Part shown: piece by piece, positions 46,517-55,606 of the stretch
Numbering within the stretch: the first letter of the stretch is position 1
Layout of the letters: every line of letters starts with the position of its first letter
Made by a program: the position numbers and the translations under genes
The notes under the pieces: model-generated
The model's input: the letters and a program-made list of their open reading frames with translations, nothing else
What the model was told of the DNA's origin: nothing
Databases searched by the model: none
Source: Nostoc sp. FACHB-892
Lineage (GTDB): Bacteria; Cyanobacteriota; Cyanobacteriia; Cyanobacteriales; Nostocaceae
DNA length: 64,000 nucleotides
Direction of reading: 5' to 3'
Assembly: GCF_014698795.1 (NCBI RefSeq)
Contig: NZ_JACJTR010000004.1
Location: forward strand, 1-64,000

Positions 46517-46590
46517 ATTCGTAATTTGTAATTCGTAGTTCGTAGAGTGTGCGTAAGCCCTATAGTAATTACGAATTAACAATTACGAAT
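46517..46590 (+). terminator. AATTCGTAA-heptad inverted repeat between sbpA and cysT
   Basis: ATTCGTAATTTGTAATTCGT (46517-46536) pairs with ATTACGAATTAACAATTACG (46568-46587) with few mismatches. The arms are made of GTAATTC heptads (STRR class), one direct and one inverted. It lies between the binding-protein gene and the permease genes and could reduce read-through. Confidence 0.5.
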
Positions 46591-46622
46591 GCTAACAAAA
46601 AACTTCTTTTGAATTTTAAACT

Positions 46623-47483
46623 ATGACAACTGTATCTCCTTCTTTAGAAGTTGAACACAAAACACCGTTCTGGAATAGATTACGGCGGGTTCCCTGGACT
46701 TGGCGAATCACCATAGGATACCTGACGGTAATGTTGTTTATCCCCATCATTGCCATGTTCCTAAAAGCAAGTACGGAACCTCCGGCGAGATTTTGGGCGA
46801 TCGCAACCAGTGATATTGCATTAGCCACCTACAATGTCACTTTTGTTACAGCGCTATTTGCTGCCTTCCTTAATGGCATTTTTGGTACTCTGATTGCTTG
46901 GGTTCTGGTTCGCTACGATTTTCCTTTAAAGCGCTTGATTGATGCCACAGTAGATTTACCCTTTGCACTACCAACTTCGGTAGCAGGGCTAACCTTGGCA
47001 ACAGTTTACAGTGATAATGGGTGGTTAGGTTCTTTACTCGCACCTCTAGGGATTAAGGTATCTTTTACTCGCACGGGAGTAGCGGTGGCAATGATATTTA
47101 TCTCACTACCTTTTATCGTGAGAACTGTGCAACCCGTGCTTCAGGAAATGGAACGCGAAATTGAAGAAGCCTCCTGGTGTCTGGGTGCTTCTCAATGGCA
47201 GACCTTTTGGAAAGTGATTTTGCCACCTTTATTTCCGACAATTTTAACTGGTGTAGCCTTGGGCTTCTCTCGTGCAGTTGGGGAATATGGTTCGACTGTG
47301 ATTATCTCTTCTAATACGCCCTATCAAGATTTGATCGCACCTGTGTTGATTTTCCAGCGATTAGAGCAATATGACTATTCTGGTGCAACAGTAATTGGCA
47401 TAGTTTTACTATCAATTTCATTGGTACTGCTGTTGGCAATTAATTTCTTACAAGCATGGGCAAGGCGATATGACAGTAGATAA
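46623..47483 (+). CDS. cysT: sulfate ABC transporter permease CysT
   Basis: This 286-aa membrane permease of the sulfate/thiosulfate ABC transporter has six helices. The EAA loop near residue 180 ([20 protein letters not shown]) binds the ATPase. It pairs with CysW. Its stop overlaps the cysW start by 14 bp. Confidence 0.94.
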   Translation: MTTVSPSLEVEHKTPFWNRLRRVPWTWRITIGYLTVMLFIPIIAMFLKASTEPPARFWAIATSDIALATYNVTFVTALFAAFLNGIFGTLIAWVLVRYDFPLKRLIDATVDLPFALPTSVAGLTLATVYSDNGWLGSLLAPLGIKVSFTRTGVAVAMIFISLPFIVRTVQPVLQEMEREIEEASWCLGASQWQTFWKVILPPLFPTILTGVALGFSRAVGEYGSTVIISSNTPYQDLIAPVLIFQRLEQYDYSGATVIGIVLLSISLVLLLAINFLQAWARRYDSR

Positions 47484-48345
47484 GCCAAGTTTTCACTCAT
47501 CTGCATCTGATACACATACGCCCAAGGCTAAAGAGCAGAAAAGTTGGGTACCAGTAGTTTTAATTGGTGTAGCGATCGCCTATTTAGCCCTAGTTCAATA
47601 TATCCCGGCTATCAACGTTTTCACCCAAGCTTTTAGCAAAGGAGTTGGGCCATTTCTTGCCAACTTGTCGCAACCAGCTTTTCTCCATGCAGCTTGGCTA
47701 ACGCTATTGCTGGCTGTGATTTCTCTACCTTTAAATACAGTATTTGGTTTATGTGCAGCTTGGGCGATCGCTCGTCATAAATTCCCCGGACGCGCCGTAG
47801 TTTTGAGCATTATTGACCTGCCATTTTCCATCTCGCCCGTAGTTGCAGGATTGATGATTGTGCTACTTTACGGGCGTAATGGGTGGTTTGGTCCTTGGCT
47901 TCAGGCTCTTGATATCAAGATAATCTTTGCCTTTCCAGGTATGGTGCTAGCTACAGCCTTCGTGAGTATGCCCTTTGTAGCGCGGGAAGTAATTCCTGTT
48001 TTAGAGGAATTTGGTAAGGATCAAGAAGAAGCTGCTAGAACTCTAGGTGCGAAAGATTGGCAGATATTTTGGCGCGTCACTCTGCCTAGTATCCGTTGGG
48101 GTTTACTCTATGGTTTAATTTTGACCAATGCCAGAGCAATGGGTGAATTCGGGGCGGTTTCGGTAGTATCTGGCAACATTGCGACCCAAACCCAGAGTCT
48201 ACCACTGTTTGTAGAAGATGCTTACAAACAATATGAAACCGAAGCTGCCTTCTCTGCGGCTGTACTGTTAGCATTATTAGCAGTAGTAACCTTAGTACTG
48301 AAGGAAATTCTGGAACGGAAAACCCGCATTAAAGATGTTGAATAG
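47470..48345 (+). CDS. cysW: sulfate ABC transporter permease CysW
   Basis: This 291-aa second permease subunit has its EAA loop [20 protein letters not shown] near 180-200 and the family segment [15 protein letters not shown] long hydrophilic N-terminal tail (about 1-30) precedes helix 1. The cysA ATPase gene that should complete the transporter is not in the window, so it must be encoded elsewhere. Confidence 0.94.
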   Translation: MTVDKPSFHSSASDTHTPKAKEQKSWVPVVLIGVAIAYLALVQYIPAINVFTQAFSKGVGPFLANLSQPAFLHAAWLTLLLAVISLPLNTVFGLCAAWAIARHKFPGRAVVLSIIDLPFSISPVVAGLMIVLLYGRNGWFGPWLQALDIKIIFAFPGMVLATAFVSMPFVAREVIPVLEEFGKDQEEAARTLGAKDWQIFWRVTLPSIRWGLLYGLILTNARAMGEFGAVSVVSGNIATQTQSLPLFVEDAYKQYETEAAFSAAVLLALLAVVTLVLKEILERKTRIKDVE

Positions 48346-48407
48346 GTTCGGCATGGGGTATGGTTTATTAATTATTCTAGCCCCCAATCTTTTTGATGGT
48401 GACAATC

Positions 48408-48674
48408 ATGACTAGTGAAAATACACTTACCAATAAACGGATTCGATTAAGAATTCCCAAGGACTATCACCAAGAACCTGTAATTTCTCGACTGGTATCT
48501 GATTATGGACTGACTATAAATATCACCGCAGCGATTTTAGGAGCCAATGCCGTCGGTGATGGTTGGTTTGACCTTGAATTACAAGGAACAGATGCACAGA
48601 TTCAGAGCGCACTAACCTATCTCCACGAATTGGAGCTGGAAGTCTGGGATGACACTAAAGCAACTGATTGGTAA
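48408..48674 (+). CDS. single NIL-domain protein
   Basis: This 88-aa protein is one NIL domain (RIRLRIPKDYHQEPVISRLV, YGLTINITAAIL, DGWFDLELQG). The NIL fold is ferredoxin-like and is best known as the methionine-sensing C-terminal domain of the MetN ATPase. It starts 62 bp after cysW and is probably in the same operon, so it may sense a sulfur compound and control the transporter. ATG 48408 follows GGTG by six bases; ATG 48396 is an alternative. Confidence 0.82.
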   Translation: MTSENTLTNKRIRLRIPKDYHQEPVISRLVSDYGLTINITAAILGANAVGDGWFDLELQGTDAQIQSALTYLHELELEVWDDTKATDW

Positions 48675-48743
48675 AATCAAATGCAGGTGAAATTAAATTA
48701 CTTTGAGCTGACTAACGCTTTTTTATGACTCTCACGAAATAAA

Positions 48744-48767
48744 AATCAGAAACATTGGTTTCTGATT
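48744..48767 (+). terminator. terminator of the sulfate-permease operon
   Basis: AATCAGAAAC-ATTG-GTTTCTGATT is a perfect 10-bp stem with a four-base loop, followed by AGTTTTTA, 70 bp after the NIL stop. This is a good intrinsic terminator. Confidence 0.8.
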
Positions 48768-48787
48768 AGTTTTTATAAATTTAAGCG

Positions 48788-48820
48788 TAGGTTGGGTTTC
48801 ACTTTGTTCAACCCAACCTA
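48788..48820 (+). terminator. second hairpin TAGGTTGGGTT / AACCCAACCTA
   Basis: An 11-bp perfect stem with an 11-base loop, 20 bp after the first terminator and followed by a T-rich tail near 48826-48840. It may back up termination. The AACCCAACCTA arm is a widespread cyanobacterial repeat type. Confidence 0.6.
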
Positions 48821-49269
48821 TAAATATTTTATTTTTTCATAGTAATAAAAGAAAGTATTTAGCGATCGCTCTCTGGAGAAAAAGTTTTTGGTTTACTGAA
48901 TATATGCGATTACCCAATAGCCAATCAATTAATTTCAATTAAAAAACTTTAAAATTGCGTTTCAATGTTTTGGAAACACTCAAATACTCTTATAGTATAC
49001 ATTTATACTACAGATGTAGTAAATTTTCAATAGTAGTACTATAATACTCCAAATAAACTGAGTATAGTTACGTGCATTTACTCATTGCTTTTTTGCGGTC
49101 TTTGTGAGAATCTCCTTTACATAACAAATAAATGCATTAAATCGATAGTGTTACCGTAGTTTAATAGAAGCCAGAAATATGAAAATCTCTATGAGGCTGA
49201 AATTCAAGGAAGCACAGTTGAATTGCAGGGGTACGGCATTAGCAAAATTCTCTGCCGAACCTAAAGATT

Positions 49270-49298
49270 GCGTAGGCACAGCTCACCGTAGGTATCGC
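49270..49298. repeat. dispersed repeat just before the tandem NIL gene
   Basis: GCGTAGGCACAGCTCACCGT with AGGTATCGC is a diverged, inverted copy of the GGGCTACGCCTACGC family. It ends nine bases before the tandem NIL start. Another copy lies at that gene's 3' end (49950-49978). Confidence 0.6.
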
Positions 49299-49306
49299 TA
49301 TTGGGA

Positions 49307-49981
49307 ATGAATCTGATGTCTCAGAATAAATCTGTAGAACCCGCTTCAGTCCAAAGCCGCATTCTCGTACCTCAGAGGTATCACAGGCAACCTGTAATTT
49401 CGCGGCTGGTGTCTCGTTATGGTTTAACCGTCAATATCAAAGCTGCATCTCTGACATCAGACAATGACAGCGATGGCTGGTTTGATTTGGAACTTTCGGG
49501 AAATCCCCAAAAACTGACAAAGAGCCTATCTTACTTGCAAGGATTGGGAGTGAATTTATTGGAATTAGCGATCGCTAACCACATTCAACCCAACCAGCAC
49601 TCTTTAACTTTCCCAAATCCAACTAGCAAACAGAGTCCCAAAGACTCTGCATGGCTGACAAATCAATGGCAAGAACAACTCCAGCAATGGATTTCTTTGG
49701 GTCAAACCAATCGATTACGCTTGCAGCTGTGCGTCTTAAAATCTTATTACGAAGAACCGATAATTTCTGAGTTAGTTTCTCGTTATGGACTAACAGTTAA
49801 TATCACCAGTGCTAGACTTCAACCCGATACGGAAGATGACGGCTGGTTTGATTTGGATTTGTGGGGGAGAACAAAGCAACTCTACTCTAGCCTGAGTTAT
49901 TTAGAAAAACTGGGGCTACCAATTTGGTTGGATTTGTCTAGTGTTTATAGCGATGTCTACGACGGGCTACGCCTACGCTAA
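49307..49981 (+). CDS. tandem two-NIL-domain protein
   Basis: This 224-aa protein has two NIL domains (about 17-90 and 140-210), each with the pattern YHRQPVISRLVSRYGLTVNI and DGWFDLEL. The linker between them is Gln/Asn/Pro-rich. The last ten residues (SDVYDGLRLR) come from a dispersed DNA repeat that supplies the stop codon. ATG 49307 or 49316 could be the start. The role is unknown; context suggests sulfur-compound sensing. Confidence 0.75.
   Translation: MNLMSQNKSVEPASVQSRILVPQRYHRQPVISRLVSRYGLTVNIKAASLTSDNDSDGWFDLELSGNPQKLTKSLSYLQGLGVNLLELAIANHIQPNQHSLTFPNPTSKQSPKDSAWLTNQWQEQLQQWISLGQTNRLRLQLCVLKSYYEEPIISELVSRYGLTVNITSARLQPDTEDDGWFDLDLWGRTKQLYSSLSYLEKLGLPIWLDLSSVYSDVYDGLRLR
49950..49978. 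repeat. dispersed repeat at the 3' end of the tandem NIL gene
   Basis: GCGATGTCTACGACGGGCTA plus CGCCTACGC encodes the C-terminal SDVYDGLRLR of the NIL protein. It matches the copy in the rhodanese gene (40288-40316). Confidence 0.8.
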
Positions 49982-50003
49982 TTAATAAAATAGTCACTAT
50001 TTA

Positions 50004-50339
50004 ATGGCAGCATTAAATAATCAAACCAATTCCCAAGCCAGATTATCACTGGTTTCTTCAGTCTATGCAAAAAGCCAAGTAACTCAGATTCGTCTGCGGA
50101 TACATATTCCCAAGTACTATTTGCAAGTGCCTGTAATTTCGCAACTAATTTCTGTTTATGGCTTGGTAGTTAATATTACTAAGGCTCTGCTACAACCAAA
50201 TGTAGATGGAGAAGGATATTTTGACATTGAACTTCGGGGAACAGCGCCACAAATTTGTAGCGGTTTGGCTTACCTGGAATCCCTAAATCTAAGAATTGTG
50301 GGCAAGCCGAATACTGACGGCGATGGCTGGTTTTGCTGA
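50004..50339 (+). CDS. NIL-domain protein
   Basis: This 111-aa protein has one NIL domain (about 32-105: RLRIHIPKYYLQVPVISQLI, VDGEGYFDIELRG) with an unstructured N-terminal extension. It starts 22 bp after the tandem NIL gene and is probably co-transcribed. This is the fourth NIL domain within 2 kb. Confidence 0.8.
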   Translation: MAALNNQTNSQARLSLVSSVYAKSQVTQIRLRIHIPKYYLQVPVISQLISVYGLVVNITKALLQPNVDGEGYFDIELRGTAPQICSGLAYLESLNLRIVGKPNTDGDGWFC

Positions 50340-50345
50340 AATAAT

Positions 50346-50936
50346 CTAAATTTCGTAGTACCAAATCTCTTCTTCTCGCACTACGATTCGATGGAGGGAA
50401 AGACGATCAATTAGCCCCTCTTGCTCAAACTGCCCAAGAACACGAGTGATAGTCACACGAGTTGAACCTAGCATTTCTGCCAAGTCTTCATGAGTCAGAC
50501 GCATATCTATTAAACGTCCCTTTTCAACTTCCGAACCAAACTTTTTAGATAACCATGCCAACAGCTTGATCAACATAGAATCGACTTTTTTATGGCTACG
50601 AATAACCATCAATTCTTGAGCCTGTTGGATATGAGTAAGTAAAGTTTCTGTTAGTTGAGTCCATTCCTCTAAAGGTAAGGCTGTTGCCTCTACTTTAGTT
50701 AGGCATTCCATTTGGTAAGGTTCTAATTTTGACAAAGCCTTACCAACGACATCTCCAGGGCCCCACAATCCTAGAGCGACGATTGTACCATCTTCTAGAT
50801 AGGTAAAAGTTCTGACAAAACCCTTTTCAATCTTCCAGAGGCCGTTTTGATGCTCAGGTAGAAATGACCTACGGGCAAAAAACTCTTCAGTCTTATTACT
50901 GCTTAAGCTAGGTAAATCCGTATATAAAGCTACCAT
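50346..50936 (-). CDS. Crp/Fnr-family regulator, CysR-like
   Basis: This 196-aa protein has a cyclic-nucleotide-binding-like beta barrel (about 20-110; it lacks the full cAMP-binding signature) and a C-terminal Crp winged helix (LTHEDLAEMLGSTRVTITRV). CysR, a Crp-family activator of sulfate-uptake genes in Synechococcus, has this form and lies near cys genes, so the same role is likely. It is convergent with the last NIL gene, 6 bp apart. Confidence 0.8.
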   Translation of the reverse strand: MVALYTDLPSLSSNKTEEFFARRSFLPEHQNGLWKIEKGFVRTFTYLEDGTIVALGLWGPGDVVGKALSKLEPYQMECLTKVEATALPLEEWTQLTETLLTHIQQAQELMVIRSHKKVDSMLIKLLAWLSKKFGSEVEKGRLIDMRLTHEDLAEMLGSTRVTITRVLGQFEQEGLIDRLSLHRIVVREEEIWYYEI

Positions 50937-51027
50937 AATTTATAAAGCTGTTCTCCGATAAATTAACCGTAGTATTATATTTATATCAGGTTCTAAGAGG
51001 CTATGAATATTTTAAATAGGGGAGTGG

Positions 51028-51070
51028 GGAATGGGGAATGGGGAGTGGGGAGTTAGGAGTTAGGAGTTAT
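51028..51070. repeat. STRR heptads (GGGGAAT/GTTAGGA)
   Basis: Tandem GGGGAGT/GGGGAAT units run into GTTAGGA heptads between the CysR-like gene and the cysE 3' end. Confidence 0.7.
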
Positions 51071-51106
51071 TATTTGCCCCATGCCCAATGCGCCCAATGC
51101 CCAAAA

Positions 51107-51832
51107 TTAAATTCCTGCGCCATCAAGAAAATCTTCAATCATCCCATCAGAATTATTGCTTTTAGGATTATCGGTTTGTTCGTCGCCAAGCTCAGTTGGA
51201 GACAAACTTGATTGTTGCAACTCCTCGAACTGTTTCTCTAGAGCCTTGACGCGTTCAAATAAAGCACGGATCACTTCAGCTTCTACGTCGCGGACTTTAT
51301 CATGATCCAGAATATTAGTAGACGAGTTGTTCTGACGAGTCACGCGCCCTGGAATGCCGACTACAGTAGTGTTACTGGGCACATTTCGTAGCACCACAGA
51401 ACCTGCTCCAATACGGACGCGATCGCCAATTTGAATATTCCCTAATACCTTTGCACCGGCTCCTACAACTACATGAGAGCCTAAAGTTGGATGGCGTTTG
51501 CCGCTTTCTTTCCCAGTCCCGCCAAGGGTGACACCTTGATAAATCAAGGCATGATCGCCCACGATCGCTGTTTCGCCAATCACTACTCCCATCCCGTGAT
51601 CTATAAACACTCCCTGCCCAATTAATGCCCCAGGATGGATTTCAATGCCAGTTATAAACCTACTAATATGAGAGATGAGCCTTGGTATAAAGGGAATTCC
51701 AATTTTATACAGCCAGTGTGCTAATCGATGAAACACTAAAGCTTGGAGTCCAGGGTAACAGAACAATACTTCTAGCCAGTTACGGGCTGCTGGGTCACGC
51801 TCAAAAATGGTTCGCAAATCATTTATTAGCAT
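51107..51832 (-). CDS. cysE: serine O-acetyltransferase
   Basis: CysE makes O-acetylserine from serine and acetyl-CoA, the carbon acceptor for cysteine. The 241-aa protein is a left-handed beta helix of hexapeptide repeats (GIEIHPGALIGQGVFIDHG, catalytic His in IDHGMG, GGTGKESGKRHPTLG). The N-terminal helical domain is short, as in cyanobacteria. I start at ATG 51832. It is divergent from the Rrf2 regulator and cysK, the next enzyme in the pathway. Confidence 0.94.
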   Translation of the reverse strand: MLINDLRTIFERDPAARNWLEVLFCYPGLQALVFHRLAHWLYKIGIPFIPRLISHISRFITGIEIHPGALIGQGVFIDHGMGVVIGETAIVGDHALIYQGVTLGGTGKESGKRHPTLGSHVVVGAGAKVLGNIQIGDRVRIGAGSVVLRNVPSNTTVVGIPGRVTRQNNSSTNILDHDKVRDVEAEVIRALFERVKALEKQFEELQQSSLSPTELGDEQTDNPKSNNSDGMIEDFLDGAGI

Positions 51833-52059
51833 ACTCTGTTGGGATTTTTGTTGGTAGGTGAGGTTCTGAAAACAGAAACTCAGGATAATTCCCACAAAAA
51901 GATCAGGTCATTTATGGGAATTGTGTAGGATAATAATCTACGGTAAGTCGATAGCGTATCGTGCTTTTGTGGGTAGTTAAGTGGGATGCTATCACATTCC
52001 ACACCTTGAGAAAAATTAATTTCGCATAAACTGCGATAAACCCCCCAATTCACCGTAGT

Positions 52060-52530
52060 ATGTTTAATACAGTCTTGAATAGCCAAAACTATGCTCTTTT
52101 GGATCTCTCTTCCAAAGTGGAATACGCACTGCTAGCACTCTTAGAACTGGCAAGTCACCACGGGAAAAAACTTCCTCTAACCATGAGCGAGATCACTGCC
52201 AAGCAACTCATACCTGAACGCTATCTTGAACAAATTTTGACCAACCTCCGGCGTGCTGGTATAGTGCAGAGTCAACGCGGCTCTAAAGGAGGTTTTGTTT
52301 TAGCTCGTGAACCTTGGCAGATCACAATGCTAGAAATAGTCACTTTGGTCGAAGGTGAACGGAAAGAGAAAGATACCTCTAACTCTCCGACTCTAGAAAA
52401 GACTCTAGTTTATGAAGTCTGGGAGCAAGCCAACGCTGCCTCAATTGAAGTTTTGGGTCGCTATACACTCCAAGACTTGTGCCAGGAAAGGGAAACTCGC
52501 GCACAGCAAAGTCCAATGTATTATATTTAG
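52060..52530 (+). CDS. Rrf2-family transcription regulator (CymR-like)
   Basis: This 156-aa protein has a winged helix at the N-terminus (LSSKVEYALLALLELASHHG, PERYLEQILTNLRRAGIV). It lacks the three-cysteine Fe-S cluster of IscR. In Gram-positives the same family includes CymR, which senses O-acetylserine with CysK. Placement 18 bp before cysK and divergent from cysE strongly suggests control of cysteine synthesis. TTG 52099 (giving MDLSSKVEY) is a plausible shorter start. Confidence 0.85.
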   Translation: MFNTVLNSQNYALLDLSSKVEYALLALLELASHHGKKLPLTMSEITAKQLIPERYLEQILTNLRRAGIVQSQRGSKGGFVLAREPWQITMLEIVTLVEGERKEKDTSNSPTLEKTLVYEVWEQANAASIEVLGRYTLQDLCQERETRAQQSPMYYI

Positions 52531-52548
52531 TCACCAAGGAGTACTAAT

Positions 52549-53511
52549 ATGCGGATAGCACAAGATATCACAGAGTTAATCGGACGGACTCCTTTAGTTC
52601 AATTAAACAAGATTCCCCAAGCTTCAGGAGCGGTGGCTCGGATTGTGGTGAAGCTAGAAAGCATGAATCCAGCATCTTCTGTGAAAGACCGGATTGGTGC
52701 GAGTATGGTGGAAGTGGCGGAGGAAGCAGGCTTAATTCACCCTGGAAAAACCGTTTTAGTAGAGCCGACTTCTGGAAATACAGGAATTGCGCTGGCAATG
52801 GTGGCAGCCGCCAAGGGGTACCATCTCATTCTAACGATGCCTGACACAATGAGCCAGGAAAGACGATCCATGCTCAAAGCTTATGGCGCTCAACTAGAGT
52901 TAACGCCAGGGGTAGAAGGGATGCGAGGAGCGATCGCCCGTGCAGAGCAGATTTTAGCTCAAACCCCTAATGCTTATATGTTGCAGCAGTTCCGCAACGC
53001 CGCTAATCCGAAAGTTCATGCCGAAACCACGGCAGAAGAAATTTGGGATGATACCGATGGAGAGGTGGATATTCTGGTGGCGGGAGTCGGTACTGGTGGG
53101 ACGATTACGGGAGTTGCAGAAGTTATTAAAAAGCGCAAACCCAGCTTTCAAGCGATCGCAGTTGAACCAAGCCGCAGCCCAGTATTAATAGGCGGTAAAT
53201 CAGGGCCTCACAAAATTCAGGGTATTGGCGCGGGATTTGTCCCAGCAATTTACCGTCCAGAACTGGTGGATGAAGTGATTCAGGTAGCGGATGAGGAGGC
53301 GATTGCTTACAGCCGTCGCCTAGCAAAAGAAGAAGGATTGCTATCTGGCATTTCTACTGGCGCTGCGTTGTATGCTGCTATTCAAGTGGCACAGCGCCCA
53401 GAAAATGCAGGTCGTCTAATCGTCATGGTGCAACCTAGCTCCGGCGAACGCTACCTAAGTACTTCTCTGTTTAAAGACCCAAGTGAGAATGAATGGTTGA
53501 GCAAAGTTTGA
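52549..53511 (+). CDS. cysK: cysteine synthase A (O-acetylserine sulfhydrylase)
   Basis: This 320-aa PLP enzyme joins sulfide and O-acetylserine to form cysteine. The PLP lysine lies in [11 protein letters not shown], the substrate loop is [11 protein letters not shown], and the PLP-phosphate loop is [16 protein letters not shown] lies before the ATG. It is co-transcribed with the Rrf2 regulator, and a hairpin follows. Confidence 0.96.
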   Translation: MRIAQDITELIGRTPLVQLNKIPQASGAVARIVVKLESMNPASSVKDRIGASMVEVAEEAGLIHPGKTVLVEPTSGNTGIALAMVAAAKGYHLILTMPDTMSQERRSMLKAYGAQLELTPGVEGMRGAIARAEQILAQTPNAYMLQQFRNAANPKVHAETTAEEIWDDTDGEVDILVAGVGTGGTITGVAEVIKKRKPSFQAIAVEPSRSPVLIGGKSGPHKIQGIGAGFVPAIYRPELVDEVIQVADEEAIAYSRRLAKEEGLLSGISTGAALYAAIQVAQRPENAGRLIVMVQPSSGERYLSTSLFKDPSENEWLSKV

Positions 53512-53581
53512 TTCCCGATACCAATTTTAGATTTTACTGACTTCTAAAAAATAAATTATCTAGTAGAGTGGGTTGCAACAA

Positions 53582-53611
53582 TTAGGGGTGCAAAGCTGTG
53601 CGCCCCTAAGA
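53582..53611 (+). terminator. cysK terminator-like hairpin
   Basis: TTAGGGGTGCA and TGCGCCCCTAA pair with one mismatch around a six-base loop 70 bp after cysK. It resembles the AGGGGCACAA palindromes at 8591 and 36121. Confidence 0.5.
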
Positions 53612-53678
53612 GAAATACTTAGTCGTTCTAGCACATTAATGCGGTATTGTGGGAAATCGTATGTTATGACCATCCTGC

Positions 53679-54338
53679 ATGAGTGAGCTACAGACAGCCT
53701 TCACTGAAGGGATAATTGCCTTCACAGCTACCAATATTGATGACATCATTATTCTATTAATATTTTTCTCACAGGTAAATGTTAATTTTCGACCGCAGCA
53801 TATCTTACTTGGTAAATATTTGGGTTTTACAGCCATTGTCATCGCTAGCTTACCAGGATTTTTTGGTGGATTGGTTGTACAGCGAGAATGGATCGGGTTG
53901 CTAGGGCTGCTACCAATAGCAATTGGTCTTCAACAATTAATATATAGAAAAGAAGAAACTGCAACAGTTCAGATCAGCAGTGATTTTAGGCAATCCACAG
54001 TTACCAACCCGATATTGTCTTTTCTTTTGAGTGTTTTGCAGCCCCAAACCTATAAAGTAGCAGCAGTAACTGTTGCGAATGGTGGTGACAATATTAGTAT
54101 ATATATCCCCTTATTTGCTGGTCACGATCTTGCCAGCTTGGGAGTAATTCTAAGTATATTTTTTATCATGGTAGGGGTTTGGTGTGCGATCGCTTATTTT
54201 TTAAGCCGTCAACCAACCATTGCTTATATTTTAAGTCGCTACGGTCAAGCTATTGTACCTTTTGTGTTAATTGGTTTAGGTCTGTTTATTATGTATGAGC
54301 GAGGCACATTCACTTTATTACCTTGGGTAAGAAGTTAA
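53679..54338 (+). CDS. CadD-family cadmium-resistance-type transporter
   Basis: This 219-aa membrane protein with about six helices has the family signature FTATNIDDIIILLIFFSQV at the N-terminus, with charged residues in helix 1. The CadD family is linked with cadmium resistance in Gram-positives; the substrate in cyanobacteria is unknown. It is monocistronic. Confidence 0.8.
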   Translation: MSELQTAFTEGIIAFTATNIDDIIILLIFFSQVNVNFRPQHILLGKYLGFTAIVIASLPGFFGGLVVQREWIGLLGLLPIAIGLQQLIYRKEETATVQISSDFRQSTVTNPILSFLLSVLQPQTYKVAAVTVANGGDNISIYIPLFAGHDLASLGVILSIFFIMVGVWCAIAYFLSRQPTIAYILSRYGQAIVPFVLIGLGLFIMYERGTFTLLPWVRS

Positions 54339-54432
54339 TCAATCTTCGAAGAAAAGCTTTTTGTTTACCAATTCTTAACCTAGATGAAGGTTGAGCATCA
54401 ATATAATAGTGTGACTTATTAAAAGTTAAAAA

Positions 54433-54708
54433 TTGTATAATGCAATACTAAATAATAGTGGAATTCCCATAAACCCTGCACTGACTATTCCACCGAACCA
54501 AGCTTTAGGAGGTATTGTAATTCGCACCGACGAACTTGTATCACAGGGAAAAAAGGTCTACGGCTACTCGCTGTTTGCCCCTGATGTTACTTGTACTCCG
54601 AAAACACTGCTGAATATCGCTAATTCTTGTTTTCCTATGAATACTGGAACGGATGGAGGCATAGATTTAGCTGCACCTAATCTGGGTGCTGTCTTTTTTG
54701 GAGAGTGA
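54433..54708 (+). CDS. short unrecognised protein or gene remnant
   Basis: This 91-aa frame begins at a TTG and reads GGIVIRTDELVSQGKKVYGY, then a hydrophilic region with two Cys (DVTCTPKT, ANSCFPMN). The composition is protein-like, but there is no ATG, no ribosome site and no domain. It may be the C-terminal remnant of a larger exported protein. I list it with low confidence. Confidence 0.3.
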   Translation: MYNAILNNSGIPINPALTIPPNQALGGIVIRTDELVSQGKKVYGYSLFAPDVTCTPKTLLNIANSCFPMNTGTDGGIDLAAPNLGAVFFGE

Positions 54709-54864
54709 GCGAGCGGCGAAAAGCTTTTACAACCAAAAGTTAGGCAGAGAGAGGATTGCTGGATAGGTTAAAACCTATCTAAAAGTTTTTGGAAGCATGA
54801 AAACTGGCATTTAGCTTAAACAAGCTTTAATAACTGCTTATCAGAACTCAGCGCTGGAAAATGC

Positions 54865-54894
54865 TTGACTTTAAAACGCTTTTCGTTATATAAA
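54865..54894 (+). promoter_or_regulatory. promoter of the tetR-thioesterase pair
   Basis: TTGACT (54865-54870) and TATAAA (54889-54894) have an 18-bp spacer: a good sigma-70 type promoter about 90 bp before the tetR start. Confidence 0.6.
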
Positions 54895-54918
54895 CAAACC
54901 ATTCGGTCGGTAATATTT
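54893..54918 (+). promoter_or_regulatory. candidate TetR operator
   Basis: AAACCATTCGGTCGGTAA overlaps the -10 and expected start point. It carries the ACC(N)4GGT and CGGTCGGT elements common in TetR-family operators. The dyad is imperfect. Its position suits autorepression by the gene downstream. Confidence 0.4.
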
Positions 54919-54985
54919 AATTTACAGCAATTTTTAATTCAATAAACTACACCGCTTTTTACTCTCTACCTAATAAATCGCTGTA

Positions 54986-55606
54986 ATGTCCAAAGGCGAA
55001 GAAACAAAAAGCAGAATTCTCTATCAAGCAGCCGAATTGTTTAACCAACAGGGGTATGCAGGCTCATCGATGTCAGACATCATGCGTGTTACTGGATTGC
55101 AGAAAGGAGGAATTTACAATCACTTCCAAAGCAAAGATGATCTCGCACTACAGGCTTTCGATTTTGCGATCGCTCGCATCAACCAGCATACTAGATTTGC
55201 ATTACGAAGCAAACGCCACGCAGTAGAACGCCTGCAAGCAATCATTGGTGTATTTAGTAGCTTTGCAGAAAATCCACCTATCAAGGGAGGGTGTCCACTG
55301 CTAAATACTGCTGTAGAGAGTGATGATGCTCATCCAGCGTTGCGGGAACGTGCTCAACAGGCGATGAACTCTTGGCTGCATTTGATTCATCGAATTATTG
55401 AAACGGGAAGAAAAAAGGGTGAAATTCGTCCTGAAGTTAGTGCTGATGAAATCGCTACTATCATAATTGCAACGTTAGAAGGAGCAGTAATGATGAGTAA
55501 GCTTTATGGAGATTCAATTCATATGTACAGAGTGATTAATCACTTGAATCAATATTTCGAGACTAACCTTAGAATCTATGGCAAAAATCAAGGTATAGAG
55601 AAATAA
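54986..55606 (+). CDS. TetR-family regulator
   Basis: This 206-aa protein has an N-terminal helix-turn-helix (KSRILYQAAELFNQQGYAGS, GLQKGGIYNHFQSKDDLAL). An all-helical ligand domain with the NPPIKGGCPLLNTAVESDD segment follows, seen in a TetR group that responds to reactive or lipophilic compounds. The stop overlaps the next start as TAATG, so it is translationally coupled with the thioesterase it probably regulates. Confidence 0.9.
   Translation: MSKGEETKSRILYQAAELFNQQGYAGSSMSDIMRVTGLQKGGIYNHFQSKDDLALQAFDFAIARINQHTRFALRSKRHAVERLQAIIGVFSSFAENPPIKGGCPLLNTAVESDDAHPALRERAQQAMNSWLHLIHRIIETGRKKGEIRPEVSADEIATIIIATLEGAVMMSKLYGDSIHMYRVINHLNQYFETNLRIYGKNQGIEK

Larger units (their letters stand above)
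48675..49306. other. 632-bp gap between NIL genes
   Basis: It begins with two hairpins described separately (48744-48767, 48788-48820), continues AT-rich, with a run of TAGTA/TACTA motifs at 48995-49045 that forms imperfect dyads, and ends with a dispersed repeat (49270-49298). The promoter of the second NIL pair should lie here. No gene seen. Confidence 0.5.
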
